63,388 bases of DNA, from assembly GCA_029011315.1 (NCBI GenBank), contig JAQXLA010000013.1, forward strand, positions 1-63,388, given 5' to 3'. The position numbers and the translations under genes are program-made. The notes under the pieces are model-generated. The model was not told the DNA's origin. It searched no databases and was given only the letters and a program-made list of their open reading frames with translations. The stretch is from Desulfovibrionaceae bacterium (GTDB taxonomy: Bacteria > Desulfobacterota > Desulfovibrionia > Desulfovibrionales > Desulfovibrionaceae). Shown here in pieces: positions 54,972 through 63,388 of the stretch (within the stretch, counting starts at the first letter, position 1; each line of letters begins with the position of its first letter).

Positions 54972-57134
54972 CTACACCAGCCCAAGATACTTCTCAAAGA
55001 ACGCCTTTATGCGTTCAATGATGCCTTTCTTCTTCTCGCCACTCTTCCTATCAAAGGGATTGGCGGGAGGCATTATCTTATCAATATCCGTGCCGATGGT
55101 CTTCAACGCTCCGTCACGGAAGGCGTTGTCTATGAACTTGCGAGCCTCTTCGGGCTTCAAGCGTTCCTGCTGGATGAGGTCGGCAAGGTCGGCTTCCTTT
55201 CGTTCGCTCACATAGCGCTTCCAGTCTTCGCCCACAGAGGAGGACACATTGATGTCCTCAATGAAGCCTTCAATGAGTTCCTTCTTGCTACGGAGTTCAA
55301 TGCTGGAATTGATAGCCGTGCGGATGCTGGCAAGGATGACCTTATCCTCTCCGTGAGAGGCTCGGAACTTCTCCACGAGCATAAGGATATAGTCAATGTT
55401 GATTTCAACCTGACGCATCAATTCCATTTCAAAGACGATATCGGAATTGATATTTTCCTTATCCACAGCGGGCTTCTTGTGCTTCTCGTAGAGGTCAAGG
55501 TAGACGCTCTGGTAGTCCTGGAACTGTCGGGGCGTGAGTATCTCGTTGCCCTTGAAATCGTCAAAGGCATTGAGGATGTTCCGCACACGCAGGATGGAGC
55601 CGAACAGGACAATGAAGTCCTTCTCGTTCTGTTCGCCAAGTATCGGTTCGCCAAGCGGAAAGCGGGTCAGCAGAACATCTATGAGTTCCCGGTAGCCTTC
55701 GTGGTGCTTGGGTTCGCCGCTCGGCTTCTCTTCGTCAAAGCCTTCGTAGTAGTCCTCATACTTCTTCAACAGCACGATGCCGCCAGCGTCCTTGTCGCCG
55801 AAGAGGGCAATGGCTTCGTCCGTTTCCTGCTGAAGGTCACGGAAGCAGACGATATTCCCGAAGGTCTTCACGGAATTGAGGATGCGGTTCGTGCGGGAGA
55901 AAGCCTGAATGAGACCGTGCTGTTTGAGGTTCTTATCCACCCAGAGCGTATTGAGCGTGGTAGCGTCAAAGCCCGTGAGGAACATATTCACCACGATGAG
56001 GAGGTCTATCTCACGGTTCTTCATCCTCTGGGACAAGTCTTTGTAGTAGTTTTGGAACTTGTCGGCAGAGGTGTCGTAATTCGTGTTGAACGCCTTATTG
56101 TAGTCGGCAATCGCCCCTTCAAGGAAATCACGGGAAGTTTCGTCCAAGTCGGCGGTGTTGAAACTTTCGTCTTCGGGGTCGGCTTCGTTGGGCTGGTAAC
56201 TGAATATGGTGGCGACGGTCATATCCCTGCGGAGTTCCTCCAACTGCCGCTTGAACTCCTTGTAGTAGAGCATCGCCACAGGGATGGAACTCACGGCAAA
56301 GATGGAGTTGAAGCCAGCCAGGCGCTGACCTTTGACCGTGTAGAAGAAGGAGCGGGAAGTCTTCCTGTCAAAGTTTTCAAGGATATACTTCACCACTTCG
56401 GAAATGCGTTCGGGGGCGGCAAGTGCTCGCTCAACATCAATGGCTTTGACCTGCTTGTCCCGCACGCCGTCTGCCATACGCACAGTGTTTATGTAGTCTA
56501 TGCGGAAGGGAAGGACATTGCCGTCATTGATTGCGTTGACAATGGTATAGGTATGGAGTTTGTCGCCGAAGGCTTGTTCGGTGGTTTTCAACAGCGGGTT
56601 GCCGCTGGCACTTGCGTTCTCGGCAAAGATGGGTGTGCCAGTGAAGCCGAACAGATGGTAATTCTTAAACGACTTGACGATAGCGGCGTGGAGGTCGCCG
56701 AACTGTGAGCGGTGGCACTCGTCAAAGATAAGCACAAGCCTTTGCTGGAAGACAGGATGCTTCGGATACTTCGCTACGAAGATACCAAGTTTCTGAATGG
56801 TAGTGATAATGATACGGCAGTTCGGGTCTTCCATCTGCTCCGTCAGTTTTTTGACGGAGTTGTTGCCGTTCGCCGCCCCCTTCTCAAAGCGGTCGTATTC
56901 CTTCATAGTCTGATAGTCCAAGTCCTTTCTATCCACGACAAAGAGCACCTTATCCACATAGGGAAGGCGTGAGGCGAGTTGAGCGGTTTTGAAGGATGTG
57001 AGCGTCTTGCCCGAACCTGTGGTGTGCCAAATGTAGCCGCCAGCGGCGAGCGTGCCAGCCTTCTTGTAGTTGTGGGCTATCTCAATCCGTTGGAGTATGC
57101 GTTCGGTCGCCGTGATCTGATACGGACGCATCAC
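54972..57134 (-). pseudogene. hsdR: Type I restriction HsdR, N-terminally truncated
   Basis: The remaining 720 codons encode the motor and C-terminal part of HsdR: MRPYQITATERILQRIEIAH, Walker A WHTTGSGKTLTSFKTAQLA, DECHRSQFGD (motif II), FTGTPIF and SRTNRI (motif VI), then the helical C-terminus. Full HsdR is about 1000 residues and starts with a nuclease domain, which is missing: the frame begins with a GTG a few codons before MRPYQ at position 57134, where phage sequence starts. No hsdM or hsdS is in view. It cannot act as a complete type I subunit. Confidence 0.88.
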
Positions 57135-57139
57135 TGGGG

Positions 57140-57343
57140 CTTCCTCCGTCCGTCGGCATGCTCATGCTGAAAACAATGCTGGAGAGCCATGACGCCTATT
57201 CCCTCGTCATCGGCACGGACTACTTCGGGAAGTTCGTGCTTGAAGGGATCGAGGAGGACAGGCGTCACTTCACGGGAGCTGGAATCTGCATCGTGGACGA
57301 GGTGTCCCTGAAGCTGACCGAACACTCAAGGGGATGGGCATGA
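57140..57343 (+). pseudogene. Phage tail protein, GpU-like, 5' part missing
   Basis: A fragment of about 65 codons with ESHDAYSLVIGTDYFGKFVL and EGIEEDRRHFTGAG, which resemble the C-terminal half of P2 GpU-type tail proteins (GR.V.E.I.E). The N-terminal half is absent because the frame runs into the hsdR remnant. Its stop overlaps the next start (ATGA). Confidence 0.62.
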
Positions 57344-57897
57344 AGATAGACGTCACCGCCGGCATGACCGGCATCAACTTTTCACCGCAGTCAACAGAGG
57401 CGGAAGTCATCCAGAACGTGAGGTGTATCCTCGCCACCCGCAAAGGCTCGGTCCCGTTCGACCGGGCCTTCGGTGTTTCATGGGACATGCTCGACAGACC
57501 GTTGCCCGTGGCGAAGGCGATGATGATCGCCGCCGTCGTCGAGGCGATACAGGAATACGAGCCAAGGGCTGAAGTGCGCGGCGTGAAGTTCAATGCCGAT
57601 GGCGATGCTGCCATGGAAGGAATCCTCAATCCTGTGGTCACAATCGAGATTAACGAAGGCAAATCCACCTCGAGCTTGCACGGCAGACGATATGTTTCGA
57701 CCGCTGCATCCGCTCCAAAGGCAGAAACCAACGCGGAAACCGAGGCTGTCACCACATCGGACGTATCCATCATCACGCAGAAGGCGGAACAGGCGATCGC
57801 TGCAGCAAAAGCGGCGACCGCGGCATTGGCCAACCTTGAGCCTCGGCTGCATGAAATCGAGGCGTCGGACTATTCCGCCATCTATGACCAGGGCTAG
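57340..57897 (+). CDS. Phage baseplate assembly protein GpW (gp25-like)
   Basis: A 185-residue protein whose first about 110 residues are the gpW/gp25 lysozyme-like baseplate fold (IRNVRCILATRKGSVPFDRAFG-like VRCILATRKGSVPFDRAFG, WDMLDRPLPVAKA, and a beta end). The remaining 75 residues are an Ala-rich, coiled-coil-like extension (AEQAIAAAKAATAALANLEP) not found in short GpW. Start 57340 overlaps GpU. Confidence 0.8.
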   Translation: MKIDVTAGMTGINFSPQSTEAEVIQNVRCILATRKGSVPFDRAFGVSWDMLDRPLPVAKAMMIAAVVEAIQEYEPRAEVRGVKFNADGDAAMEGILNPVVTIEINEGKSTSSLHGRRYVSTAASAPKAETNAETEAVTTSDVSIITQKAEQAIAAAKAATAALANLEPRLHEIEASDYSAIYDQG

Positions 57898-57906
57898 GAG
57901 GGATAC

Positions 57907-58245
57907 ATGCCGTATCCGAAGAAGGAAAACTACGGCTCCGTGAACCTGCGGGATTTCGCATCCCATGTGAGGCGGCACGTCGACGAGGTCACAGCCGACC
58001 CCGTGCATCTGCGCGGGAGCAAGTCGGCGGTTTCCCAGCTTCCGCAGTCGGCTCAGAACGGGGACATCTGGTTCGTGACCGCCAACGCCAGGTTTTACGT
58101 CCGGATAAATGGGGGCTGGAAAACTGTCCATACCCTCCGGGAAGCCGGCATCGTTGACAGCCTTCCTTCCGATCCAGCGGAGCTAACCGCGCTCATTGCC
58201 ACGCTGGAGGAAGGAGCCCACCTCACCGTCTTGAACCCGCATTAA
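57907..58245 (+). CDS. Hypothetical phage tail protein
   Basis: A 112-residue protein, MPYPKKENYGSVNLRDFASH onward, with NGDIWFVTANARFYVRING in the middle, a beta pattern also seen in phage fibre-base proteins. Lies between gpW and the fibre genes; TAGGAGGG ribosome site. No firm family. Confidence 0.65.
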   Translation: MPYPKKENYGSVNLRDFASHVRRHVDEVTADPVHLRGSKSAVSQLPQSAQNGDIWFVTANARFYVRINGGWKTVHTLREAGIVDSLPSDPAELTALIATLEEGAHLTVLNPH

Positions 58246-58268
58246 TCTTAAAATCAGGGAGTTTCTCC

Positions 58269-59522
58269 ATGCCAAGCGCATTCGAAAAAGTCACCGAATA
58301 CCGCAAGAAGAACGGATCTCTCGTTCCCGTCTATCCCGCCACATCGACCGACAATGTCATGGACACCGACGGGGAAACCTTGCTCTCCGAAAAGCTGTCC
58401 GGCATGGACACGGCGCTGGAAGGCAAGGCTGACGCCAGCCACACGCATAATGCCTTGGACATCAACGCGGGAACCTTGGCGGCTGCTAGGATTCCAAACC
58501 TCGACGCCTCCAAGATCACGACCGGCACGATCTCCATAGACAGGCTCCCTGCGGGAGCGCTGGAGAGGCTGGTGGTCGTCGCTGACCAGGCGGCGCGGTT
58601 CGCCCTGACGTCTTCGCAGGTGCAGCTTGGCGACACGGTCAAGCAGAGCGACACGGGGCTGATGTACTACGTGGTTGACATTGCCAAACTGTCATCGGCA
58701 GCGGGATATGAGGAATACACCGCGGGATCCGCTACTTCCGTGCCATGGTCCGGCGTGACGGGAAAGCCGTCGGCTACATCCGCCATAACAACGGCGGACA
58801 CTCTTAATGCTGCAGTCGGCAAGCTGGAGAAGGCGCTTGACGGCAAAGCGGCCGCCTCCCACGGGACGCACGTCACCTATTCAACTGACGATCCCCAGGC
58901 GGTAGGCGTTGCAAACGCAGGAAGCGCCGCAGCGGTCGCACGGGCAGACCATGTGCGTGACTTGCCCGCTACGGGGGTCAGTTCTGGAGCCTATGGAGAA
59001 GACGGGGATTCCCGCTCTTTATCCTATTCAAATAAATTCAAGGTCCCATATATCACCGTTGACGCAAAAGGACGTATTTCTGCCGCGTCAACGAAGGAGC
59101 TTACGCTTCCCGGACCTACCAATACCGTCACGCAGAGTCCCACCACGTCGGGCAATACCGGCGAATTCCCCGTCCTGCTGAAAACTAACACGACGGAAAC
59201 AGCGGTCACTGACGGGGTAAAATTCAAGTCGGGCGTTACAGTTAATCCCGCTACCGGCACCCTTACGGCTCCTGCCTTCAATGGTGATTTGACCGGAACA
59301 GCGGAGAAAGCGACCAAGGACGGATCCGGAAACACCATCACCGCCACATATCTCACTGCCGTCGGTTCCACTCCGGCAAGCAACACGCTACAGGTCACAA
59401 AGAACGGGACAGCCTCCAATGTCGGGCTTCCGGCATGGGCGGGATACGGAACATCGCTTCCTAATGCGGCTGCGGTCGCAGCCATGCCGGATGGCGCCTG
59501 TTTCATCCTGTATGAAAGCTGA
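58269..59522 (+). CDS. Phage tail fibre protein 1
   Basis: A 417-residue low-complexity, Thr/Ser/Ala/Gly-rich protein typical of tail fibres, with repeats such as GKADASHTHNALDINAGTLA, VTGKPSATSAITTADT, and a fibre-like end GYGTSLPNAAAVAAMPDGAC. It would bind the host surface. Intact frame; ribosome site AGGGAG. Confidence 0.78.
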   Translation: MPSAFEKVTEYRKKNGSLVPVYPATSTDNVMDTDGETLLSEKLSGMDTALEGKADASHTHNALDINAGTLAAARIPNLDASKITTGTISIDRLPAGALERLVVVADQAARFALTSSQVQLGDTVKQSDTGLMYYVVDIAKLSSAAGYEEYTAGSATSVPWSGVTGKPSATSAITTADTLNAAVGKLEKALDGKAAASHGTHVTYSTDDPQAVGVANAGSAAAVARADHVRDLPATGVSSGAYGEDGDSRSLSYSNKFKVPYITVDAKGRISAASTKELTLPGPTNTVTQSPTTSGNTGEFPVLLKTNTTETAVTDGVKFKSGVTVNPATGTLTAPAFNGDLTGTAEKATKDGSGNTITATYLTAVGSTPASNTLQVTKNGTASNVGLPAWAGYGTSLPNAAAVAAMPDGACFILYES

Positions 59523-59531
59523 GAGGCGTTC

Positions 59532-60865
59532 ATGGCGGACAAGATTTACCAGAAACGGAACGGTCAGCTTGTGGAAGTGACCGTGGAGGGAGATGGCGTG
59601 GACAGGTATGTCCTGCCCGTGGCCAGCGGCGACACGCTTGGCGGCGTCAAGGTCGGGACGAACCTAACCATTGCGGACGGCGTGCTTTCCGCGCAGGACA
59701 CCACCTATGCAAATTTCGTCAAGTCCGGTAGCGGGGCTAAGGCTGGGCTTGTGCCTTCGCCGGGCACGACAGCGGGTACATCGAAGTATCTCCGAGAGGA
59801 CGGGACTTGGCAGGTGCCTCCTGACACCAATACAGACACGCATTAGACTTCACATCTCTATGCCGGTGCCTCTGGGACGGCGGCGAACGCCACGACCACC
59901 AATGGGAACACGACGCTGGTGCTGGCGGATAATTCCACGGTCAGTGCGAACATCAAGGTCAAGGGGAGCGGAGCCACGACCGTCACTTCGGATGCGAGCG
60001 GCAACATCACCATATCCAGCACCGACACGGACACGCAGTATTCCCACCCGTCATACACCGCCCGGACCGGCAAGCCCACGGCGAACCTCACCCCGGCTTT
60101 CGGCGATGCGATCACGATCTCGCAGATAAAAAGCGATGCGTCGGGCCATGTAACGGCGGCGACTGACAGGACGATAACCATTCCTGCAACAGCCGCATCC
60201 GATACCGGTGCGGGGCTCGTCACCACGGGGGCCCAGACATGGAAAGGCACCAAGACGCTGACCGGCAACTCCCAGAAATGGGAGGGGTCACCAACGGGAC
60301 GCACTCGGTGTCGCTTCAAATTGGCTCGGGCGGGACGAACCGCGGTCTGTGGGACACCACGCTGAACAAGTGGATGCTCTACGCCGACGCCAGTGCGGTG
60401 CATCTCAACGGGGATTGCTCGGGATCATCCGGATCCTGCACGGGCAATGCCGCGACCGCGACGAAGCTGGCTACGGCGAGGAGCCTGTATGTCAAACTGG
60501 GTACGGCGTATAATTCATCTTCCCCCGTCACCTTCGATGGCTCCGCGGCAAAGGCATTGCCCTTGAACGGCACCTTGCCCGTCGCCAACGGCGGCACGGG
60601 GAACACAAACGGAGCCGCCGTCTGCCTGACGAACATACAGTCCATCGCAAAGTCAGTCTCCGCCAACAGCAGCGGGAGATATGAGTTCACGCTGCCAACA
60701 GGCGGCACATGGGCATACATCGTCGCTTATTATTTCAGCAACAATCCCGGTCAAGTCGATGTCATGGTCGGGGCCAAGATAGCAGGCGGCACGGTCAGGG
60801 GCGTCAGCTCCAGCAACACAAGCGCCACCGTCCGTTTCGACGGGCTTTTCTTCAGGATGACGTAA
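59532..60865 (+). pseudogene. Phage tail fibre protein 2, broken by TAG and a frameshift
   Basis: Read through two lesions this would be a fibre of about 440 residues. The first part (MADKIYQKRNGQLVEVTVEG to DTNTDTH) stops at TAG 59844-59846, where related fibres have DTHW, so TGG to TAG is likely. The same frame then continues TSHLYAGASGTAANATTTNG to LTGNSQ, where at 60276-60278 (AAA) the coding frame moves by -1 and goes on as MGGVTNGTHSVSLQIGSGG to VANGGTGNTN and the end at 60865. One lost A would explain it. Probably not functional. Confidence 0.78.
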
Positions 60866-60876
60866 GGGAGGATTTC

Positions 60877-61155
60877 ATGGAACTGTCTGAATTTGACCTT
60901 TCGGTCATATATATTCGCAAGGACGGATCATTCGTCATCGACCAAGGGGCATACCATGTTCCCAATGGGGGCGAATGGGCAGGCTTGTGGGGAGAAGTCA
61001 GAGCATACGCAGCGGAGCATCCCGAAGCTATTCAGTCGGAACCAGAACCGGAAACGATAATGATTGAGCCTCCTACGCCTTCAGCGGAGGACCGGCTTGC
61101 GGACATCGAGGACGCACTCGTGGAACTGGCATCCATCATCACGGGAGGAGTATAA
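60877..61155 (+). CDS. Small phage protein after the fibre genes
   Basis: A 92-residue acidic protein, MELSEFDLSVIYIRKDGSFV onward, with helix-rich end (SAEDRLADIEDALVELASII). The position after a fibre gene suggests a fibre chaperone or cap; no family recognised. AAGGGAGG ribosome site; its stop overlaps the next start (TAATG). Confidence 0.65.
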   Translation: MELSEFDLSVIYIRKDGSFVIDQGAYHVPNGGEWAGLWGEVRAYAAEHPEAIQSEPEPETIMIEPPTPSAEDRLADIEDALVELASIITGGV

Positions 61156-61265
61156 TGGCGAAAATATACGCACGGAAAATCAGGAACGGCGAAATGACAA
61201 TCGATGATGTTCCCGCCCGCTGGCGCGATCAGGTGCAGAAACTGCTTGAAAACGCGGGGGCGTGA
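61155..61265 (+). CDS. CD1375-like tiny phage protein
   Basis: A 36-residue basic protein, MAKIYARKIRNGEMTIDDVP and ending WRDQVQKLLENAGA. The pattern IYA..IR.G..TIDDVP.RWR..V resembles the CD1375-like family of small phage tail-region proteins. Function unknown. Overlaps the previous stop. Confidence 0.65.
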   Translation: MAKIYARKIRNGEMTIDDVPARWRDQVQKLLENAGA

Positions 61266-61267
61266 CC

Positions 61268-62410
61268 ATGTCTGAAACTTTCCCCCGGTTCTCACTTCCG
61301 CCCGTGGACTTCCTGACAATCGGCGCGGACGAGGTCGAGGCGAACATCATCACTGGCTATGAAAAGGCATCGGGCAGGACTCTTGCCGCTGGCGATCCCG
61401 TGCGGCTTTTCCTGCTGACCATAGCGGCGGCGATCACGCAATTGCGCTCTGCTGTCAACACGGCGGCAAGGATGAATCTCCTGTCGTATGCCAGAGGCGA
61501 CTACCTCGATTCCCTCGGCATCCTGTTCGGCGTCCTCCGGCTTCCGGCATCGGCTGCTGTGACCACGCTGCGCTTCACGCTTTCGCAGGCGCTCGGGCAG
61601 GACTACGCCATCCCTTCCGGGACAAAGGCGGGGAATGGAAATGTAACATTCTCCACGGACAGGGCAATGACGATTCCTGCGGGGAGCCTTTCAGGAGAAA
61701 TTTCTGCCACCTGCGAAACGCCGGGCACGGACGGAAACGACTACGTCCCCGGACAGATAAATGCCCTGGTCAACCCACAGGCATACATCGCTTCGGTCGA
61801 GAACACCTCCGTCACATCTGGAGGTGCGGACGCGGAATCCGATGAGGATCTGGCGGCACGGATAAGGCTCGCTCCGAACGCCTTCTCGGTGGCGGGTCCG
61901 GAAAAGGCATACGTCTACCATGCCTACAGCGCCAACTCCGCAATTTCGGATGTTGCCGTGATGGGAGATGAAAACAATCCCGGGGACGTCCATGTCTACA
62001 TCATGCTGGATGACGGGCTCCTCCCCACCGAGGCGGTATGCCAGGGCGTGAAGGAATACCTGTCTGCGGAAACGCGGAGGCCGCTGACCGACCATGTTTT
62101 CGTGTCCGCCCCGGCAGCCGTCCCGTTCGAGATAAAGGTGGACTGGTATCTCAACGCCGGAGACGTAAGCCGTGAAGTTGCGATATCGGATGCCGTCAGC
62201 CTTGCCGTGGCGGAATACCGCGCATGGCAGACGGAAGCCATCGGGCGGGAATCGACCCCGGCAAGCTCATCGAGATGGTCATGGCTGCTGGCGCCGGACG
62301 CAACGGAATTCGATGCCGAAAGCTGGGGCAGGCTCCTCGACCATGCCGTCGTCACAAGGGACGGCAGCATCATGTTCGTGTTCAAGAATGGGCAGGAAAT
62401 CAAAGCCTGA
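61268..62410 (+). CDS. Phage baseplate protein J, with an out-of-frame segment
   Basis: A 380-residue baseplate wedge protein (GpJ-like): RGDYLDSLGILFGVLRLPAS, YAIPSGTKAGNGNVTFSTD, and PGTDGNDYVPGQINALVNP. Near the end, the region GRESTPASSSRWSWLL does not look like GpJ; the other frame at 62251-62305 reads IDPGKLIEMVMAAGAGRN, the usual GpJ pattern. One lost A near 62251 and one extra G near 62305 would explain it. The protein stays open but with about 18 wrong residues. Confidence 0.8.
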   Translation: MSETFPRFSLPPVDFLTIGADEVEANIITGYEKASGRTLAAGDPVRLFLLTIAAAITQLRSAVNTAARMNLLSYARGDYLDSLGILFGVLRLPASAAVTTLRFTLSQALGQDYAIPSGTKAGNGNVTFSTDRAMTIPAGSLSGEISATCETPGTDGNDYVPGQINALVNPQAYIASVENTSVTSGGADAESDEDLAARIRLAPNAFSVAGPEKAYVYHAYSANSAISDVAVMGDENNPGDVHVYIMLDDGLLPTEAVCQGVKEYLSAETRRPLTDHVFVSAPAAVPFEIKVDWYLNAGDVSREVAISDAVSLAVAEYRAWQTEAIGRESTPASSSRWSWLLAPDATEFDAESWGRLLDHAVVTRDGSIMFVFKNGQEIKA

Positions 62411-62427
62411 GCATCTTAACCTTGAGG

Positions 62428-62461
62428 TTAAAAAAGCCCGTCGGCAACCGGCGGGGTTTTC
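62428..62461 (+). terminator. Terminator after gene J
   Basis: Stem CCCGTCGG / CCGGCGGG (one T-G pair), loop CAA, with TTTTC tail. Confidence 0.75.
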
Positions 62462-62594
62462 GTGTTTCCGAGATATACCATCACTATTTTGAAGTCGGTG
62501 TTAAATTCATCCTGAATTTGTCGGTTTAAAAACAACGCCCCACTTATTCGAAGTGATTTGAAAGGATAACAGCCAGAACTAACCGCTTTATTCA

Positions 62595-63332
62595 TTATCC
62601 GTTTTTATGCCAGCCATAGTAGTCAGCATGCTCATTGGTTATAATGTCATGATCACGTTCGCTGATTAAAACCATATTGCAGGGCTCGTCGGCTCCTCCC
62701 TCACTGAGGGGCACAATGTGATGGACCTCCATACCGCCAGTGTCATCGATCCCGTGGAGTTCCAGGAAGTCGGAGCGGGCGGCTTCACTGCGAACAATCC
62801 CTGAAATATGTTCAGTATCTTCCAGTTCCCCGGCTTTGATTATTTCGTCTAAGTCCCCAGAATCCCCAATAAACACTCCGTTTTCGATACCGGGAAGACT
62901 GCTGCAGGCGTCATTTCCGGGACATCCTGACCCCTCTGGGATGCTGTCTGTCATTATGCCACTAGCGATTGCCCCATAAAGACCAGTTTGACAGAGTCTT
63001 ATAAGGTTTGCTTTATTGCTCTGATTTAAAAATGGCTTGTCTTCGGTAATTGATTTGCAGCCAGCCTGAGCTAGTTCTATCCCGCTTTCAGCTGTGTTGA
63101 TAATGCCTGATATCATATTCTGTCCGCGTCTGACAACAATATCAGCAGCGCCGTTTAAATCTCCGGTACATAATCTGGAAATGCCTCTGCACATGTCTGC
63201 CGCAGTTCTTACCGCTCCTCCAACCACTCCTGAAACGGCCCCAATGGTAACATCAGAAACAAAACCCAAGACATTATCCTCAGAGGCGTTTTCATCGTTA
63301 AGAATGCCATCTGTCGCGTCTGAACTCTTCAT
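62595..63332 (-). CDS. HNH-nuclease domain protein, possible toxin
   Basis: A 245-residue protein. The first half contains Gly/Ala-rich hydrophobic helices (TIGAVSGVVGGAVRTAADM, GLYGAIASGIM), like pore- or helix-forming parts of polymorphic toxins. The C-terminal 50 residues are an HNH nuclease: MEVHHIVPLSEGGADEPCNM and HDIITNEHADYYGWH. No signal peptide. It points toward the phage, on the opposite strand, with less GC than the phage genes. No immunity gene is visible; one could lie to the right of the window. GGAGG before ATG 63332. Confidence 0.72.
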   Translation of the reverse strand: MKSSDATDGILNDENASEDNVLGFVSDVTIGAVSGVVGGAVRTAADMCRGISRLCTGDLNGAADIVVRRGQNMISGIINTAESGIELAQAGCKSITEDKPFLNQSNKANLIRLCQTGLYGAIASGIMTDSIPEGSGCPGNDACSSLPGIENGVFIGDSGDLDEIIKAGELEDTEHISGIVRSEAARSDFLELHGIDDTGGMEVHHIVPLSEGGADEPCNMVLISERDHDIITNEHADYYGWHKNG

Positions 63333-63388
63333 AACTGCCTCCGTTATATAATTTTATTATTCATTGAATCAACTTCAATGTCGAATCC

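Noticed and set aside
55353..56708. Plus-strand frame of 451 codons antisense to hsdR
   Set aside because: Val/Glu-rich mirror of the helicase; the minus strand has all helicase motifs.
60276..60282. Programmed -1 frameshift in the fibre gene
   Set aside because: The site (CAG AAA TGG) is not a canonical slippery heptamer, and an upstream TAG already stops the frame; decay is simpler.

Overview
The window looks like a piece of a Desulfovibrionaceae-type chromosome, probably from a gut or other host-associated member. I base this on gene order and families, not on a database search: a Ros/MucR-type zinc-finger regulator, a Lap-like type I secretion cluster whose cyclic-di-GMP receptor carries an HD-GYP rather than an EAL domain, and the neighbourhoods rimI-tpiA-secG, ispE-tRNA-Gln-prs-rplY and nif3-zinc ribbon-rnpB. 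The backbone is of moderate GC content and densely coded. The two ends are accessory DNA.

Left island (about 1-4640, AT-rich): an ankyrin-repeat secreted protein with almost identical 99-bp repeats, a type II restriction enzyme overlapping its adenine methyltransferase, and, divergent from them, four tiny genes chained by ATGA stop/start overlaps and closed by a strong terminator. Their function is unknown to me.

Backbone (about 4800-54900). On the minus strand a MucR-like gene and a TolC-HlyD-ABC exporter are followed upstream by a degenerate HD-GYP receptor and a LapG-type cysteine protease; the last four genes overlap each other. Together they look like a system that exports a large adhesin and controls its release by cyclic-di-GMP. 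The adhesin itself is not in the window. Next come a Na/Pi symporter, envelope and transport genes (MATE, glycine-zipper lipoprotein, DUF2156), tRNA modification genes, tpiA/secG, a sodium:solute symporter with a tiny partner, ispE, prs, rplY, cstA, a nucleotide-sugar epimerase, pyridoxal kinase, murI, the LPS transport set lptC-lptA-lptB with kdsC and pyrG, purQ, nif3, RNase P RNA, an orphan adenine methyltransferase, an AlaA-like aminotransferase, an iron-dependent alcohol dehydrogenase and a 2-hydroxyacid dehydrogenase. Three tRNAs (Leu-CAA, Gln-UUG, Lys-UUU) are present.

Right end (about 54970-63388): a type I restriction HsdR gene that has lost its N-terminal part meets, at about position 57135, a prophage tail module that has lost the start of its first gene (GpU-like). 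The phage part (gpW, hypothetical, two tail-fibre genes, small genes, baseplate J) is decaying: the second fibre gene has an in-frame TAG and a one-base frameshift, and gene J seems to carry two compensating frameshifts. An HNH-nuclease protein, probably a toxin or effector, faces it from the other strand at the edge of the window.

Most worth following up are the Lap-like cluster with its non-catalytic HD-GYP receptor, the four-gene miniature operon beside the R-M system, and the double-truncation junction of hsdR and prophage.
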